Shown here: positions 8,987 to 18,084 of the stretch, in pieces | Layout: each line of letters starts with the position of its first letter | Numbering within the stretch: the stretch's first letter is position 1 | From: Deltaproteobacteria bacterium | Lineage (GTDB): Bacteria; Bdellovibrionota; JACOXK01 | DNA: 38,275 nucleotides | Assembly: GCA_016186995.1 (NCBI GenBank) | Contig: JACPKQ010000010.1 | Location: 66,970-105,244 of the forward strand | Direction: 5' to 3' | Program-made: the position numbers and the translations under genes | Notes under the pieces: model-generated | What the model saw: the letters and a program-made list of their open reading frames with translations, nothing else | Database searches by the model: none | What the model was told of the DNA's origin: nothing

Positions 8987-9838
8987 GTGAGAGAGGTTTG
9001 GAAAAGGCTTAAAAAAAATAAATTAGCTTTGGCAAGCTTTATTTTTATTTTAGGAGTTCTTGTTCTTGCGATACTGGCTCCTTTGTTGAGCCCCTATTCT
9101 TATGATGTATCCACAGGGGAAAGACTTCTTGCTCCTTTTTCAAAGGGACATTTACTGGGAACTGATTTTCTTGAAAGAGATCTTTTAAGTCGTCTTCTTT
9201 TTGGAGCCAGAATGTCTATGCTTGTAGGTTTTGCAACAGCCTTTTGTGCGCTTTTTTTTGGAACCTCTTATGGTGCTTTATCGGGTTATATAGGAGGACG
9301 AACAGATAACTTTCTCATGCGTATTGTTGATATATTTTATACTTTTCCCTCTATTGTTCTTATTATTTTAGTCACCGTTATTTTTGGGCGTGGGATGTTT
9401 GGTATTCTTTTAGCCCTTACTCTTATTGGTTGGGCTGATGTTTCTCGTCTTGTAAGAGGACAGATTCTTCAAACTAAAGAAGAGGTTTATGTTTTAGCTG
9501 CAAAAAGTGTAGGGCTTTCACATTTTCAGATCGTTCTTAAGCATATACTTCCTAACATTGTGGGCCCACTTGTTGTGACTCTTACTTTTCAGATTCCTAC
9601 AGCTGTGCTTGGGGAAAGCTTTTTGAGTTTTATTGGTTTAGGGTTAAAACCCCCTTATGCAAGTTGGGGTACTTTGGCTCATGATGCTTGGAAAAGCGGG
9701 GCTTTAAGATATGTTGAGTATTCTTATTTGATATTGGTTCCTTCTTTGGCTATATTTTCAAGCATGTTAGCTTTTAATCTTTTTGGTGATGGATTAAGAG
9801 ATGCCCTTGACCCAAAACTTAAACGGAGTCGTTCATGA
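8987..9838 (+). CDS. oppC: Oligopeptide/dipeptide ABC transporter permease, OppC/DppC type
   Basis: Second permease subunit of the peptide importer, 283 residues. It has the family N-terminus (VWKRLKKNKLALASF before the first helix), the LLGTDFLERDLLSRLLFGAR motif typical of DppC/OppC, five to six membrane spans, and the EAA loop (VYVLAAKSVGLSHFQIVLKH, about 165-184). Translation starts at GTG 8987, placed four bases after a strong AAGGAGG. No ATG fits better. The gene overlaps oppA by four bases (ATGA). The strong ribosome binding site may compensate for the long repeat lying between this gene and oppB. Confidence 0.93.
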   Translation: MREVWKRLKKNKLALASFIFILGVLVLAILAPLLSPYSYDVSTGERLLAPFSKGHLLGTDFLERDLLSRLLFGARMSMLVGFATAFCALFFGTSYGALSGYIGGRTDNFLMRIVDIFYTFPSIVLIILVTVIFGRGMFGILLALTLIGWADVSRLVRGQILQTKEEVYVLAAKSVGLSHFQIVLKHILPNIVGPLVVTLTFQIPTAVLGESFLSFIGLGLKPPYASWGTLAHDAWKSGALRYVEYSYLILVPSLAIFSSMLAFNLFGDGLRDALDPKLKRSRS

Positions 9839-11418
9839 AAAAAATATTTAGGGTAGCGTTTGTTGTTTTTATTATTTCTTTTGTATTTCTTATTTTTATC
9901 AATAAAGATAAAAAACCAACACAGCAGAATATTTTTCGTTTTAGTATTACTTCTGATCCACCAACGCTTGATTGGTCTAAGGCAACTGATCATGTTTCTA
10001 TTGATCTTATCGAAAATATTATGGAAGGGCTGGTACAATATGACGAAAAACTTCAACCCATTCCTGCTATCGCCCAAAGTTGGGATGTCTCAAAAGATGG
10101 GAAGAAATATATTTTTTACTTAAGAAAAGATGTTACGTGGACAGATGGTGTAGCTCTTACAGCACATGATTTTGAATATGCCTGGAAAAGGCTTTTAAAC
10201 CCCGAAACAGCGGCTGAGTATGCTTATTTTCTTTTTGATGTCGAGGGCGCTGAAGACTTTAATTTAGGAAACACAAAAGATCCAAACACTGTTGGAGTGC
10301 GTGCACTTAACGACTCTACTTTAGAGGTGAAACTGAGAGCCCCTGCCAGCTATTTTCTCCACATTCCAGCGTTTATGGTAACTTACCCTATGCGTAAAGA
10401 TGTTGTTGAAAAACACGAAGATCATTGGACCCATCCAGAAAATATTATTACATGTGGTCCTTTTAAACTTAAAGAATGGCAGCACAAAAATAAAATTACC
10501 TTAGTAAAAAACGAAAAATATTACGATGTTCAACCCAAGCTAGAAGAAATTCATGCGCTTGTTGTTAAGAACGATCAAACTGCTGTGGATTTATATGAAA
10601 CCGGAAAGATTGATATTTTAAGAAAAATGCCTCCTTTAACGATTGAGCAGTATAAAGATCATCCACAATATATCAATCACCCTTTTCTTCGTGGTTATTA
10701 TTATGGTTTTAACATTGAAAAGAAACCCTTTAACGATGTTCGTGTAAGAAAAGCCTTTGCTCATGCTATTGATCACAAAGTTTTTCCAGAAATTCTTAAA
10801 GGGGGGCAAATCCCTGTAACCTCTTGGGTTCCTCCTGGGATGTTGGGTTATGAGCCAGATGTTGGATTAGGGTTTAATGTTGAACTTGCACAAAATCTTT
10901 TAAAAGAAGCGGGTTATCCCGATGGAAAAGGTTTTCCAAAAACAATAGCTTTTTTTGATAGTCGAGATGATAATAAAGAAATTGCTGAAAAACTCCAACA
11001 AATCTGGAAAGAAAATCTTAATGTTCACATCGATATTGAAAATCAAGAATGGAAGGTCTACTTAAAACAACTTCATGTAGATCCGCCCCCACTTTTCCGT
11101 TTAGGATGGGGAGCTGACTTTCCAGACCCAGATAATTTTTTAAGACTTTTTACATCAAATAGTGGAAATAATAATACACGTTGGAAGAGTTCTTCTTTTG
11201 ACCAACTCATTTTTAAAGCTGCATCTGAAATGAATATACAAAAGAGACTTGAACTTTATAAAAAGGCCCAGAAAATTTTGTTAGAAGAAGATGTAGCTAT
11301 TATGCCGCTTTTTGTTGAAAGTTTGAACTATGTCGTTAAACCACACGTTAAAGGTTTATGGGTTAATTCTATGGAACGTCTCATTCTTAAGAAAATCTGG
11401 ATTGATCAAAAATCTTAA
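9835..11418 (+). CDS. oppA: Peptide-binding protein of the ABC importer (SBP family 5)
   Basis: Periplasmic solute-binding protein that delivers peptides to OppBC. The 527 residues show the family-5 hallmarks: SDPPTLDWSKATDH near the N-terminus, LIENIMEGLVQYD, AQSWDVSKDGKKYIFYLR, VRKAFAHAIDH, and GWGADFPDPDNFL. The N-terminus (residues 5-23) is a long hydrophobic segment with no lipobox cysteine. The protein is therefore either cut by signal peptidase I or stays anchored by its N-terminus, rather than being lipidated. The start overlaps oppC by four bases and the stop overlaps the selB ATG (TAATG). No OppD/OppF ATPase gene follows. Substrate unknown. Confidence 0.92.
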   Translation: MKKIFRVAFVVFIISFVFLIFINKDKKPTQQNIFRFSITSDPPTLDWSKATDHVSIDLIENIMEGLVQYDEKLQPIPAIAQSWDVSKDGKKYIFYLRKDVTWTDGVALTAHDFEYAWKRLLNPETAAEYAYFLFDVEGAEDFNLGNTKDPNTVGVRALNDSTLEVKLRAPASYFLHIPAFMVTYPMRKDVVEKHEDHWTHPENIITCGPFKLKEWQHKNKITLVKNEKYYDVQPKLEEIHALVVKNDQTAVDLYETGKIDILRKMPPLTIEQYKDHPQYINHPFLRGYYYGFNIEKKPFNDVRVRKAFAHAIDHKVFPEILKGGQIPVTSWVPPGMLGYEPDVGLGFNVELAQNLLKEAGYPDGKGFPKTIAFFDSRDDNKEIAEKLQQIWKENLNVHIDIENQEWKVYLKQLHVDPPPLFRLGWGADFPDPDNFLRLFTSNSGNNNTRWKSSSFDQLIFKAASEMNIQKRLELYKKAQKILLEEDVAIMPLFVESLNYVVKPHVKGLWVNSMERLILKKIWIDQKS

Positions 11419-12926
11419 TGAGACCTCTTCTTTTAGCAACTTCTGGCCACGTTGACCATGGTAAAACGAGCCTTATTAAAACACTGACAGGTGTTGACAC
11501 GGATCGGCTTCCAGAAGAAAAAAAAAGAGGGATGACCTTAGATTTAGGTTTTGCTTCTTTCACACTTCCCAGTGGAAGAGTGTGTGGGGTTATTGATGTT
11601 CCCGGCCATGAAAGATTTATTAAGAACATGGTTTCAGGAGCTTTTAGTGTTGATCTTGCTTTATTGGTCATTGCGGCGAACGAAGGTATCAAACCTCAAA
11701 CAAAAGAACATCTTAAAATATTAGAGTTATTCCATATTCCAAACTTAATTGTTGTTGTGAGCAAAGCCGATGTGGCTACTGATCTTGAAAGGGAAGATAG
11801 GAAAAAAGAAATAAAATCTTTTTTAGAAAATTCTTTTTTTAGAGAGGCTCCTCTCGTATTTGTTTCTTCTCTTAACAAAGAAGGTTTTGAAAACTTACTT
11901 GAATGTATTGATCGGGTAAGAGCCCAAACGCGCAGTCTGGAAAAATCTTTTAGAATGTATGTGGATCGTGTTTTTTCACTCAAGGGTTATGGAACTGTTA
12001 TCGCTGGAAGTATTTTAGAAGGAAAAATTAATAAGTGTGATGTTATTTATCTTAATAATAACAAAAGCCCTTGTCGAATACGTTTTTTGCAAAGTTATGG
12101 GGTAGAGAGAAAAGAAGTTTTAGCTGGAGAAAGGGTAGCTATCAATTTACGAGGGATAGAAAGAAAAAGCATGACTCGTGGTACCCTTGTTCTTACAAAA
12201 CCTGAAGCAAAAGAAACCGATGTTATAAATGTTTCTTTGAATATTTTAGATAATAGAAAAAATGAGAAGATGAATACATTTCAATTGCATATTCATTCCA
12301 ACAAAACTGTGTGCCGTATAACTAAAAAAATAGTTGATAAAGACAATGTTTTTTATCGTTTGAAACTCGATGCTCCATTGTATGTGTACAAAGGGGATCG
12401 ATTTATCTTAAGAAATTTTGATTATAGCTCACAAGATGGCTCTGTTGTGGGTGGGGGTGTTGTTTTTGACCCCCACCCAATTTTGCGCGTTCAGAATAAA
12501 ACTGTGCTTAATAAACAGCGCATTCCTCAAGAACATAATGTAGTTTTTAACCATGCGTACCTGCCTCAAGTTGAAAAACATATTTTTGAGTCACAACTGA
12601 AATTTTTAGATAGAGAATCCTTAGAAAAAATAACATCTTTGGATCAAAAGACTCTTAAAGAGGTGCTCTTGAATCTTGAAAAAAATAAAAAAGTTCTTCA
12701 GATAAAAAGTGGGGTTTATATCCATGCAGATTGTTTTAAAAAACTTGGGCATAAAATAATGGATGCATTTCAGAAGCATGACTCACTCAGCATTTCTCAA
12801 CTTAAAGAGATTGTAGGAGAGAGTCGAAAATATACAATTCCACTTGTAGAGTACTGTGATCGAGTGATGCTTACTTTGAGGCGATCTGATAAAAGGATTT
12901 TAAATCCCCGGTTTGTAGATTTATGA
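11418..12926 (+). CDS. selB: Selenocysteine-specific translation elongation factor SelB (short form)
   Basis: Binds GTP, selenocysteyl-tRNA and the SECIS hairpin to recode UGA. The GTPase domain has GHVDHGKT (10-17), the RGMTLDLGF switch I motif, DVPGHE (60-65) and SKAD (115-118). This SelB-type N-terminus separates it from EF-Tu. Beta-barrel domains follow to about residue 340. The C-terminal winged-helix region ends in SRKYTIPLVEYCDRV and RILNPR, typical of SelB. At 502 residues it is shorter than E. coli SelB (614), probably with fewer or smaller winged helices. No frameshift is evident. It sits between oppA and rluD with overlaps on both sides. selA, selD and tRNA-Sec are not in the window. 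Confidence 0.92.
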   Translation: MRPLLLATSGHVDHGKTSLIKTLTGVDTDRLPEEKKRGMTLDLGFASFTLPSGRVCGVIDVPGHERFIKNMVSGAFSVDLALLVIAANEGIKPQTKEHLKILELFHIPNLIVVVSKADVATDLEREDRKKEIKSFLENSFFREAPLVFVSSLNKEGFENLLECIDRVRAQTRSLEKSFRMYVDRVFSLKGYGTVIAGSILEGKINKCDVIYLNNNKSPCRIRFLQSYGVERKEVLAGERVAINLRGIERKSMTRGTLVLTKPEAKETDVINVSLNILDNRKNEKMNTFQLHIHSNKTVCRITKKIVDKDNVFYRLKLDAPLYVYKGDRFILRNFDYSSQDGSVVGGGVVFDPHPILRVQNKTVLNKQRIPQEHNVVFNHAYLPQVEKHIFESQLKFLDRESLEKITSLDQKTLKEVLLNLEKNKKVLQIKSGVYIHADCFKKLGHKIMDAFQKHDSLSISQLKEIVGESRKYTIPLVEYCDRVMLTLRRSDKRILNPRFVDL

Positions 12927-13870
12927 AAATAAAAATAAAAGAAAATGAAGCTGGATTAAGACTTGATGTTTTTTTATCACAAAAATTCAAAGACATAAGT
13001 CGTTCGCAGATTCAAAAAAAGTTAAAAGAATGCATTCGTGTAAATTCAAAAAAAGTTAAACCTTCTTGTGTTTTAAATAAGGGGGATGAAGTTGAAATAT
13101 CTGATACTTTTAATTCGCTGGTTTCTATAAAACCAGAAGAAGGAAAACTTGATAAGCTTTATGAAGACGATGACATACTTCTTATTAATAAACCAGCTGG
13201 GCTTTTAGTTCATCCTACCGCTTCTCAAAAGAGAGATACTTTGGCGCAGCGGCTTTGTTTTCATTATAAAAACCTTCCAACTCTTCAGGGTGAAGATCGT
13301 CCCGGTATTGTACATCGACTTGATCGAGATACTTCTGGAATTATGGTGATTGCAAAAAAAGAACCTATTCAGAGATTTTTCATTCAAGGGTTTAAGGAAA
13401 GGAAAGTTGAAAAAACTTATCTAGCCCTTGTTTTTGGGATTATGGATGAAGAAAAGGGGGAAATTGTTTCTCAGTTAGCACGCTCAAAAAAACATAGAGC
13501 AAAAATTGTTTCTCAAAAAGTGGGACGAGAAGCCATAACACAGTGGAAACTTTTGGAAGAGTTTGAAGAGTTATCTTTACTTGAGATTCATCCTCAAACG
13601 GGAAGAACACATCAAATTAGAACTCAACTTACACAGATTGGGCACCCTATTGTTGGAGATAGACTTTATAAAGTTTATGATTGGAAGCACAATATTAAAA
13701 AACCAAAATCAAAACAAGTTATTGCAAGTTTTGAAAGACATATGCTTCATGCATGGAAACTCCTTTTTATTCACCCCACAACACACAAAAGAATGGAATT
13801 TAAAGCCCCTTTGCCAGAAGATTTTAAAAAAGCACTCTCTTTGTTAGAATCAAATTATGACATTATCTAA
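12923..13870 (+). CDS. rluD: RluD-family 23S rRNA pseudouridine synthase
   Basis: Isomerises uridines in 23S rRNA to pseudouridine. Residues 1-60 are an S4 RNA-binding domain (GLRLDVFLSQ, SRSQIQKKLKE). Residues 75-300 form the catalytic domain, with HRLDRDTSG at 131-139, where Asp134 is the catalytic residue. LLINKPAGLLVHP and the later HPQTGRTHQIRTQL motif confirm the RluA/RluD group. RluD itself acts at the helix 69 loop; paralogues RluC and RluA share these motifs, so the exact target is inferred. It overlaps selB by four bases (ATGA) and pgeF by 14. Confidence 0.92.
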   Translation: MKIKIKENEAGLRLDVFLSQKFKDISRSQIQKKLKECIRVNSKKVKPSCVLNKGDEVEISDTFNSLVSIKPEEGKLDKLYEDDDILLINKPAGLLVHPTASQKRDTLAQRLCFHYKNLPTLQGEDRPGIVHRLDRDTSGIMVIAKKEPIQRFFIQGFKERKVEKTYLALVFGIMDEEKGEIVSQLARSKKHRAKIVSQKVGREAITQWKLLEEFEELSLLEIHPQTGRTHQIRTQLTQIGHPIVGDRLYKVYDWKHNIKKPKSKQVIASFERHMLHAWKLLFIHPTTHKRMEFKAPLPEDFKKALSLLESNYDII

Positions 13871-14591
13871 AAAAATAAGTTTTTATAAATCTTCACTGTT
13901 GGAGACGCACTGGGTCGCCCATGGGTTTTCCCCTTATTTTTCTATAAATAAAAAACCTCTTGATTTAAGTTTTGAAGGGCTTGATCGGAATCTTTTCCTA
14001 GATGAACTTAAAATTTCATCTAAAGAACTTTGTGAGGTTAAACAAGTTCACGGTGGTGAAGTAAGAATTTTAAAATTTAGAAGTGAGATTCAAGGTTTTA
14101 GAAAGATAGAGTGCGATGGAATTATAACCCAAGAACCGGGAGTTATTGTGGCCATTAGAACCGCAGACTGTATCCCTCTTCTTTTGTTTGATGCACCAAC
14201 AAAAACGGTTGCAGCTGTGCATGGTGGTTGGAGAAGTTGCACCCAAAAGATAGTCGTAAGGGCGATTTCCATGATGGAAAAAGAAATGGGGGTGGAGCCT
14301 CAAAACCTCAAGGTTGCTTTAGGCCCGGGTATTTGTCCCCGCTGTTTTGAGGTGGGACCAGATGTGATTGTAAGGTTTGAAAGAGATTTTTACACAAGAA
14401 AAAATGAAGATAAATTTTTAGTGGATTTATATGAGGCTCACAAAGCTCAGCTATTATCAAGTGGAGTTTTAGTAGAAAACATAGAAACATTACGTTATTG
14501 TACTTTTCATCAAGAGAATTCTTTCTTTTCTTATCGAAGAGATAAGACAGAAAAAAGACATTTAAATTTTATTGGAATAAAAGGTATTTAA
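13857..14591 (+). CDS. pgeF: Peptidoglycan editing factor / multi-copper-like laccase-domain protein (YfiH)
   Basis: YfiH-family proteins act on purine nucleosides and prevent misincorporation of L-Ser in peptidoglycan stems in E. coli. The 244 residues are of normal length. The metal-site residues His65 (in KQVHGGEV), Cys105 (in RTADCIPLLLF) and His122 (in AVHGGWRS) are all present, as is LGPGICPRCFEVG at 156-168. It starts inside the end of rluD, a very common rluD-pgeF arrangement in bacteria. Its last 30 bases overlap the 3' end of the convergent hldD gene. Confidence 0.93.
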   Translation: MTLSKKISFYKSSLLETHWVAHGFSPYFSINKKPLDLSFEGLDRNLFLDELKISSKELCEVKQVHGGEVRILKFRSEIQGFRKIECDGIITQEPGVIVAIRTADCIPLLLFDAPTKTVAAVHGGWRSCTQKIVVRAISMMEKEMGVEPQNLKVALGPGICPRCFEVGPDVIVRFERDFYTRKNEDKFLVDLYEAHKAQLLSSGVLVENIETLRYCTFHQENSFFSYRRDKTEKRHLNFIGIKGI

Positions 14592-15557
14592 TTTTTGAAT
14601 ATACTTTTTAATTCCTTCTTCAAGTGATGTGAAGGGTTTTTCATAGCCTTGTTCTCTAAGGCGCGCCATCGAAGCTTGAGTAAAATATTGATACTGATCT
14701 CTAATGTGAAGAGGTGTGTCAATAAAAGTGATATTGTCTTGTTTATTAAGCGCCTTAAAAACAGATTTTGCTAAATCAAGAAAAGTTCGGGCTTCTCCTG
14801 TACCAAGATTGTAGATACCACGGTGAATTGGTTTTTTTATGGCAAAATTGATAACATCAATAACATCTTCAACATAAATAAAATCACGTTTTTGTTCTCC
14901 ATGAGCAATATCAGGTCTATGGCTTTTAAAAAGTTTTACCTGTCCCACTTCCCCAATTTGAACAAACGCGTGCAGTACCGTACTTCGTGACATTTTATTT
15001 TTATGACGTTCTCCAAAACCATATACATTAAAAAATTTAAACCCACACCACGTAGGTGGGTGAGAATCTTTCTGTTCTTGCTTAAGTGCCCATAAGTCAA
15101 ACTCTTGTTTGGACTTACCATATAAACTTAGAGGCTTTAGTTTTGGAATGAGGTCTTCATTATCATCGTAACCTATTTCACCAGAACCATAGGTAGCCCC
15201 CGAACTTGCATAAATAAAAGGAATTTTATGAAGAGTTGCATAATCCCATATGTTTTTTGAATAATCGATATTCATTTTTTTTAAATATGAAGCGTTTTTT
15301 ACAGATTGATCAGAACAAGCTCCCATGTGGATAATGGCAGAGAGAGAAGGTTTTTTTACATTAAGCCACTCAAATAGTTTTTCTCTCTCAATAATGGTTC
15401 CGAAATTTATACCTTTGTGTTCGTTTCTTTCTTGAAAACAGCTCAGTTCATCAACAGAAATAACAGACTGATGAATGCTGTTACAGTAAGAGACATATTG
15501 AGAACCGATAAAGCCAGCAGCGCCTGTAACAAGAATGGGTTTGGAAGAGTTCTTCAT
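14562..15557 (-). CDS. hldD: ADP-L-glycero-D-manno-heptose 6-epimerase
   Basis: Last enzyme of ADP-heptose synthesis for the LPS inner core: it epimerises C6 of ADP-D-glycero-D-manno-heptose using bound NADP. An extended SDR with TGAAGFIG at 11-18, the MGACSDQS segment, the catalytic Tyr146-x3-Lys150 (YGKSK) and the very characteristic KSHRPDIAHGEQKRDFIYVEDV-type stretch around residues 220-240 (typical of HldD). Length (331) is usual. It starts one base after the stop of the heptose-phosphate kinase gene, so the pair is co-transcribed. Its tail overlaps pgeF by 30 bases on the opposite strand. Confidence 0.95.
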   Translation of the reverse strand: MKNSSKPILVTGAAGFIGSQYVSYCNSIHQSVISVDELSCFQERNEHKGINFGTIIEREKLFEWLNVKKPSLSAIIHMGACSDQSVKNASYLKKMNIDYSKNIWDYATLHKIPFIYASSGATYGSGEIGYDDNEDLIPKLKPLSLYGKSKQEFDLWALKQEQKDSHPPTWCGFKFFNVYGFGERHKNKMSRSTVLHAFVQIGEVGQVKLFKSHRPDIAHGEQKRDFIYVEDVIDVINFAIKKPIHRGIYNLGTGEARTFLDLAKSVFKALNKQDNITFIDTPLHIRDQYQYFTQASMARLREQGYEKPFTSLEEGIKKYIQKLNTFYSNKI

Positions 15558-15558
15558 G

Positions 15559-16572
15559 TTAAAGTGAGAGATCTACTTTGGGTTTAAAAGAATGGATGTA
15601 ATTTTTGAGTTCTTCTGAATGAATGGCAGCAGTTCCCATTTTTTGAACTACAATTCCTGCCGCTGCATTAGCTAGAGTCAAAGAGGTTTTAGTAGGAATA
15701 TGGGCACAGAAAGAAAGTGTTAATACAGCTATAGCTGTATCCCCAGCCCCACTAACATCAAAAACCTCTCTTGTGAAAGTTGGAAGTTTAAAATAACCTT
15801 TTTTCTGGTCAAACCACGCCATTCCTTGAGCCCCCAAAGTGATCACAAGATTTTCACATTGGGTAAGATCTAGTATTTTTTCTCCTGCTTTAATAAGTGT
15901 TATTTCATTTTCAATATGAATACCCGAAAAATAAGAGGCTTCTTTTTCATTAGGAGTGAGTAAAGAAATATTTTTATACAAATGAAAATTTCTTTCTTTG
16001 GGGTCGACTGAAATGAATTTATCTTTTTTCCTTTTTAAATCATGAATCTGATTTAAAAGATTTTCATCAATGGTTCCTTTGGCATAATCAGAAATAATAA
16101 CAGCATCATATTCATTCCATGTTTTTCCAAGAAACAATTTTATTTTTTGAAAATCATTTTTTGAAAGTGAAGAAGCATCTTCTTCATCAATACGTACAAT
16201 TTGCTGTCTGTCAGCGATGAGACGTGTTTTTTTGATAGTGGGTTTTTCTGATGTTATAATAATACCTTGTGGGTTGATTTTTGAATTTTTAATATTTTTG
16301 AGAAGAACTTTTGCATTATTGTCTTTTCCAACATAACCACAAAGAGTGACTTGAGCGCCTAAGGTAGAAAGATTGTGGGCAAGGTTGGCTGCCCCACCTA
16401 GAACAAACTCTTCTTTTTGAATGTTAAGAACAGGAACAGGAGCTTCAGGACTAATACGATTAACCTTGCCCCAGATATAAGAATCCAGAATAAGGTCTCC
16501 AACAACAAGGATAGATTTTGATTTGAACTGATCAACATATCTTCCAAGTTGTTTTGACTTAAAATGAGCCAT
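15559..16572 (-). CDS. hldE: D-glycero-beta-D-manno-heptose-7-phosphate kinase (HldE domain I only)
   Basis: Phosphorylates heptose 7-phosphate at C1 in the ADP-heptose pathway. A PfkB/ribokinase-fold protein of 337 residues: LVVGDLILDSYIWGKVNRISPEAP-type start (split here; residues 22-45), VLGGAANLAHNL (58-69), and the catalytic GAGD at 275-278 with Asp278 as base. Domain II (nucleotidyltransferase) of E. coli HldE (477 residues) is absent, so a separate adenylyltransferase gene must exist elsewhere; this split form (RfaE1/HldA) is common. Its neighbour hldD supports the assignment. The ATG has no ribosome binding site but has a promoter immediately upstream. Confidence 0.93.
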   Translation of the reverse strand: MAHFKSKQLGRYVDQFKSKSILVVGDLILDSYIWGKVNRISPEAPVPVLNIQKEEFVLGGAANLAHNLSTLGAQVTLCGYVGKDNNAKVLLKNIKNSKINPQGIIITSEKPTIKKTRLIADRQQIVRIDEEDASSLSKNDFQKIKLFLGKTWNEYDAVIISDYAKGTIDENLLNQIHDLKRKKDKFISVDPKERNFHLYKNISLLTPNEKEASYFSGIHIENEITLIKAGEKILDLTQCENLVITLGAQGMAWFDQKKGYFKLPTFTREVFDVSGAGDTAIAVLTLSFCAHIPTKTSLTLANAAAGIVVQKMGTAAIHSEELKNYIHSFKPKVDLSL

Positions 16573-16579
16573 CTAGCAC

Positions 16580-16608
16580 GTCGTAGCATTTGTAGAAATT
16601 TGAGTCAA
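16580..16608 (-). promoter_or_regulatory. hldE-hldD promoter predicted to give a leaderless mRNA
   Basis: On the minus strand TTGACT (16608-16603), a 17-base spacer and TACGAC (16585-16580), then seven bases to the ATG at 16572. The predicted transcript begins one base before the start codon. The -10 match is moderate. Confidence 0.5.
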
Positions 16609-16730
16609 AAAAATTTAAAAGAGGGCGTTCAAAATATCATCCTTAGGGGTAGGGAAGGCCTGGCCTGGGTAGTTAAGAAAAACCCATTTTTTTACGATAA
16701 GTTGTTGAAAATCTTTAAAAAGAGGGCCTA

Positions 16731-18077
16731 ATGAAAAAATCTAATATATTCGATAAGATAAGCTTATACCTTTCTCATACTATTTGGGATTTAGACCTCC
16801 AAAGCATGTTTTTCCCTAAAAGGGTTATTTTTTATATTTTAAGACTTTTTTACCTTGTTAATGAAGGTCTTATAAAAAATAAATGTGCTGTGTGGACAAC
16901 AAGCCTTGCTTTTACAACTCTGTTACAAATTGTTCCCCTTTTAGCTGTTATGTTTTATGTGTTTCAAATGATAGGTGGCATGGAATCAGTTCCAGCAACA
17001 AAGTTTTTTGAAAATTTTATTCTCAGTAATTTGACAGTAGGTGCTGGAGAACAAGTACGAGAATATTTAAGAAATTTTTCTGGGAGAATTCATTCAGGAG
17101 TACTCGGTGTTGCAGGAGTTGTTTTTCTTATACTTACAGTAGTGACCCTCATGTCTACTATTGAAAAAGCATTTAATAATATTTGGGGTGTACAAAAACA
17201 TCGTAGCTTTTTTGTACGAGTCAGTGTTTATTGGAGTCTTATTACTATAGGCCCCTTACTTGCTGTACTATCATTGAGTCTTACGGCTTCTTTTCAAAGC
17301 GAATTTCTTATTCAGAAAGTTTTAGAAATTAAATGGTTAAGCTCTGGTTTTGTTTTTACATTGCCATACATTTTTTCTTCTTTGGCTTTAACTCTTCTTT
17401 ACATCTTTATGCCCAATACGAAAGTAAAAATAAAATCAGCTTTAACGGGGGGTATTATAGCAGGGATTTTATGGGAGTTTTCGAAAGTTGGTTTTAGCTA
17501 TGCAACCCAGCATGTGTTTACCTATGACAAGGTTTATGGTGCTATGGCTTCTTTCCCTGTCTTTCTTCTTTGGCTGTACATTACATGGCTTATTGTTTTG
17601 CTGGGAGCTGAAATTAGTTTTGCAGATCAACATATGAAAAGTTATGGAAAAGAAAAACAGGTTGAAAATGTTAATTTTGAGTTTAAAGAATATTTAGCTC
17701 TTCATATCATGCGTTATATGGGAAAACGTTTTCATTTAGGGCATGCAGAGGTTTCTGTTTCACAGATGAGTAGTGATATGAATATGCCTGTAAGGCTTGT
17801 AAATGAGATCTGCTACTATTTGTCAGAAGCCCATCTTGTCCAAGAAATTTCTCCAGATGAAGAGACTTATCAAGTGGCTCTTCCCCTTGAAAGAATTTCT
17901 GTCCAAAAAGTTTTAGATGCTCTTCGTAAACGAGGAATAAGGTTAGAAATGGAAAGCACACAAGAAAGTAAATATTTAAGAAGTTTTCTTGAAAGGCTTG
18001 AGTTAGCAACTCACAAGATGACTCAAAATACTACCTTTCTTGATATTATAAAACTCAGTATTCGAAAAAAAAACTAA
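16731..18077 (+). CDS. YihY/BrkB-family inner-membrane protein with soluble C-terminal extension
   Basis: Residues about 50-300 are the YihY (formerly BrkB/ribonuclease BN) membrane domain with six spans, including KNKCAVWTTSLAFTTLLQIVPLLAV near the start of the domain, the family motif around FNNIWGVQKHRS and WLYITWLIVLLGAEISFA near residue 283. The family is a putative transporter or envelope protein; no reaction is established. Residues about 315-448 form a soluble tail with a winged-helix-like pattern (AEVSVSQMSSDMNMPVRLV, then YYLSEAHLVQEI), absent from E. coli YihY (290 residues) but seen in other bacteria. AGAGGG lies four bases before the ATG. It converges with the acyl-CoA dehydrogenase gene, 18 bases away. 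Confidence 0.88.
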   Translation: MKKSNIFDKISLYLSHTIWDLDLQSMFFPKRVIFYILRLFYLVNEGLIKNKCAVWTTSLAFTTLLQIVPLLAVMFYVFQMIGGMESVPATKFFENFILSNLTVGAGEQVREYLRNFSGRIHSGVLGVAGVVFLILTVVTLMSTIEKAFNNIWGVQKHRSFFVRVSVYWSLITIGPLLAVLSLSLTASFQSEFLIQKVLEIKWLSSGFVFTLPYIFSSLALTLLYIFMPNTKVKIKSALTGGIIAGILWEFSKVGFSYATQHVFTYDKVYGAMASFPVFLLWLYITWLIVLLGAEISFADQHMKSYGKEKQVENVNFEFKEYLALHIMRYMGKRFHLGHAEVSVSQMSSDMNMPVRLVNEICYYLSEAHLVQEISPDEETYQVALPLERISVQKVLDALRKRGIRLEMESTQESKYLRSFLERLELATHKMTQNTTFLDIIKLSIRKKN

Positions 18078-18084
18078 GAAAGTG

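Noticed and set aside
11418-12926. Frameshift or truncation of selB
   Set aside because: The C-terminal SelB end motif is present and the gene overlaps its neighbours cleanly, so the short form is real.
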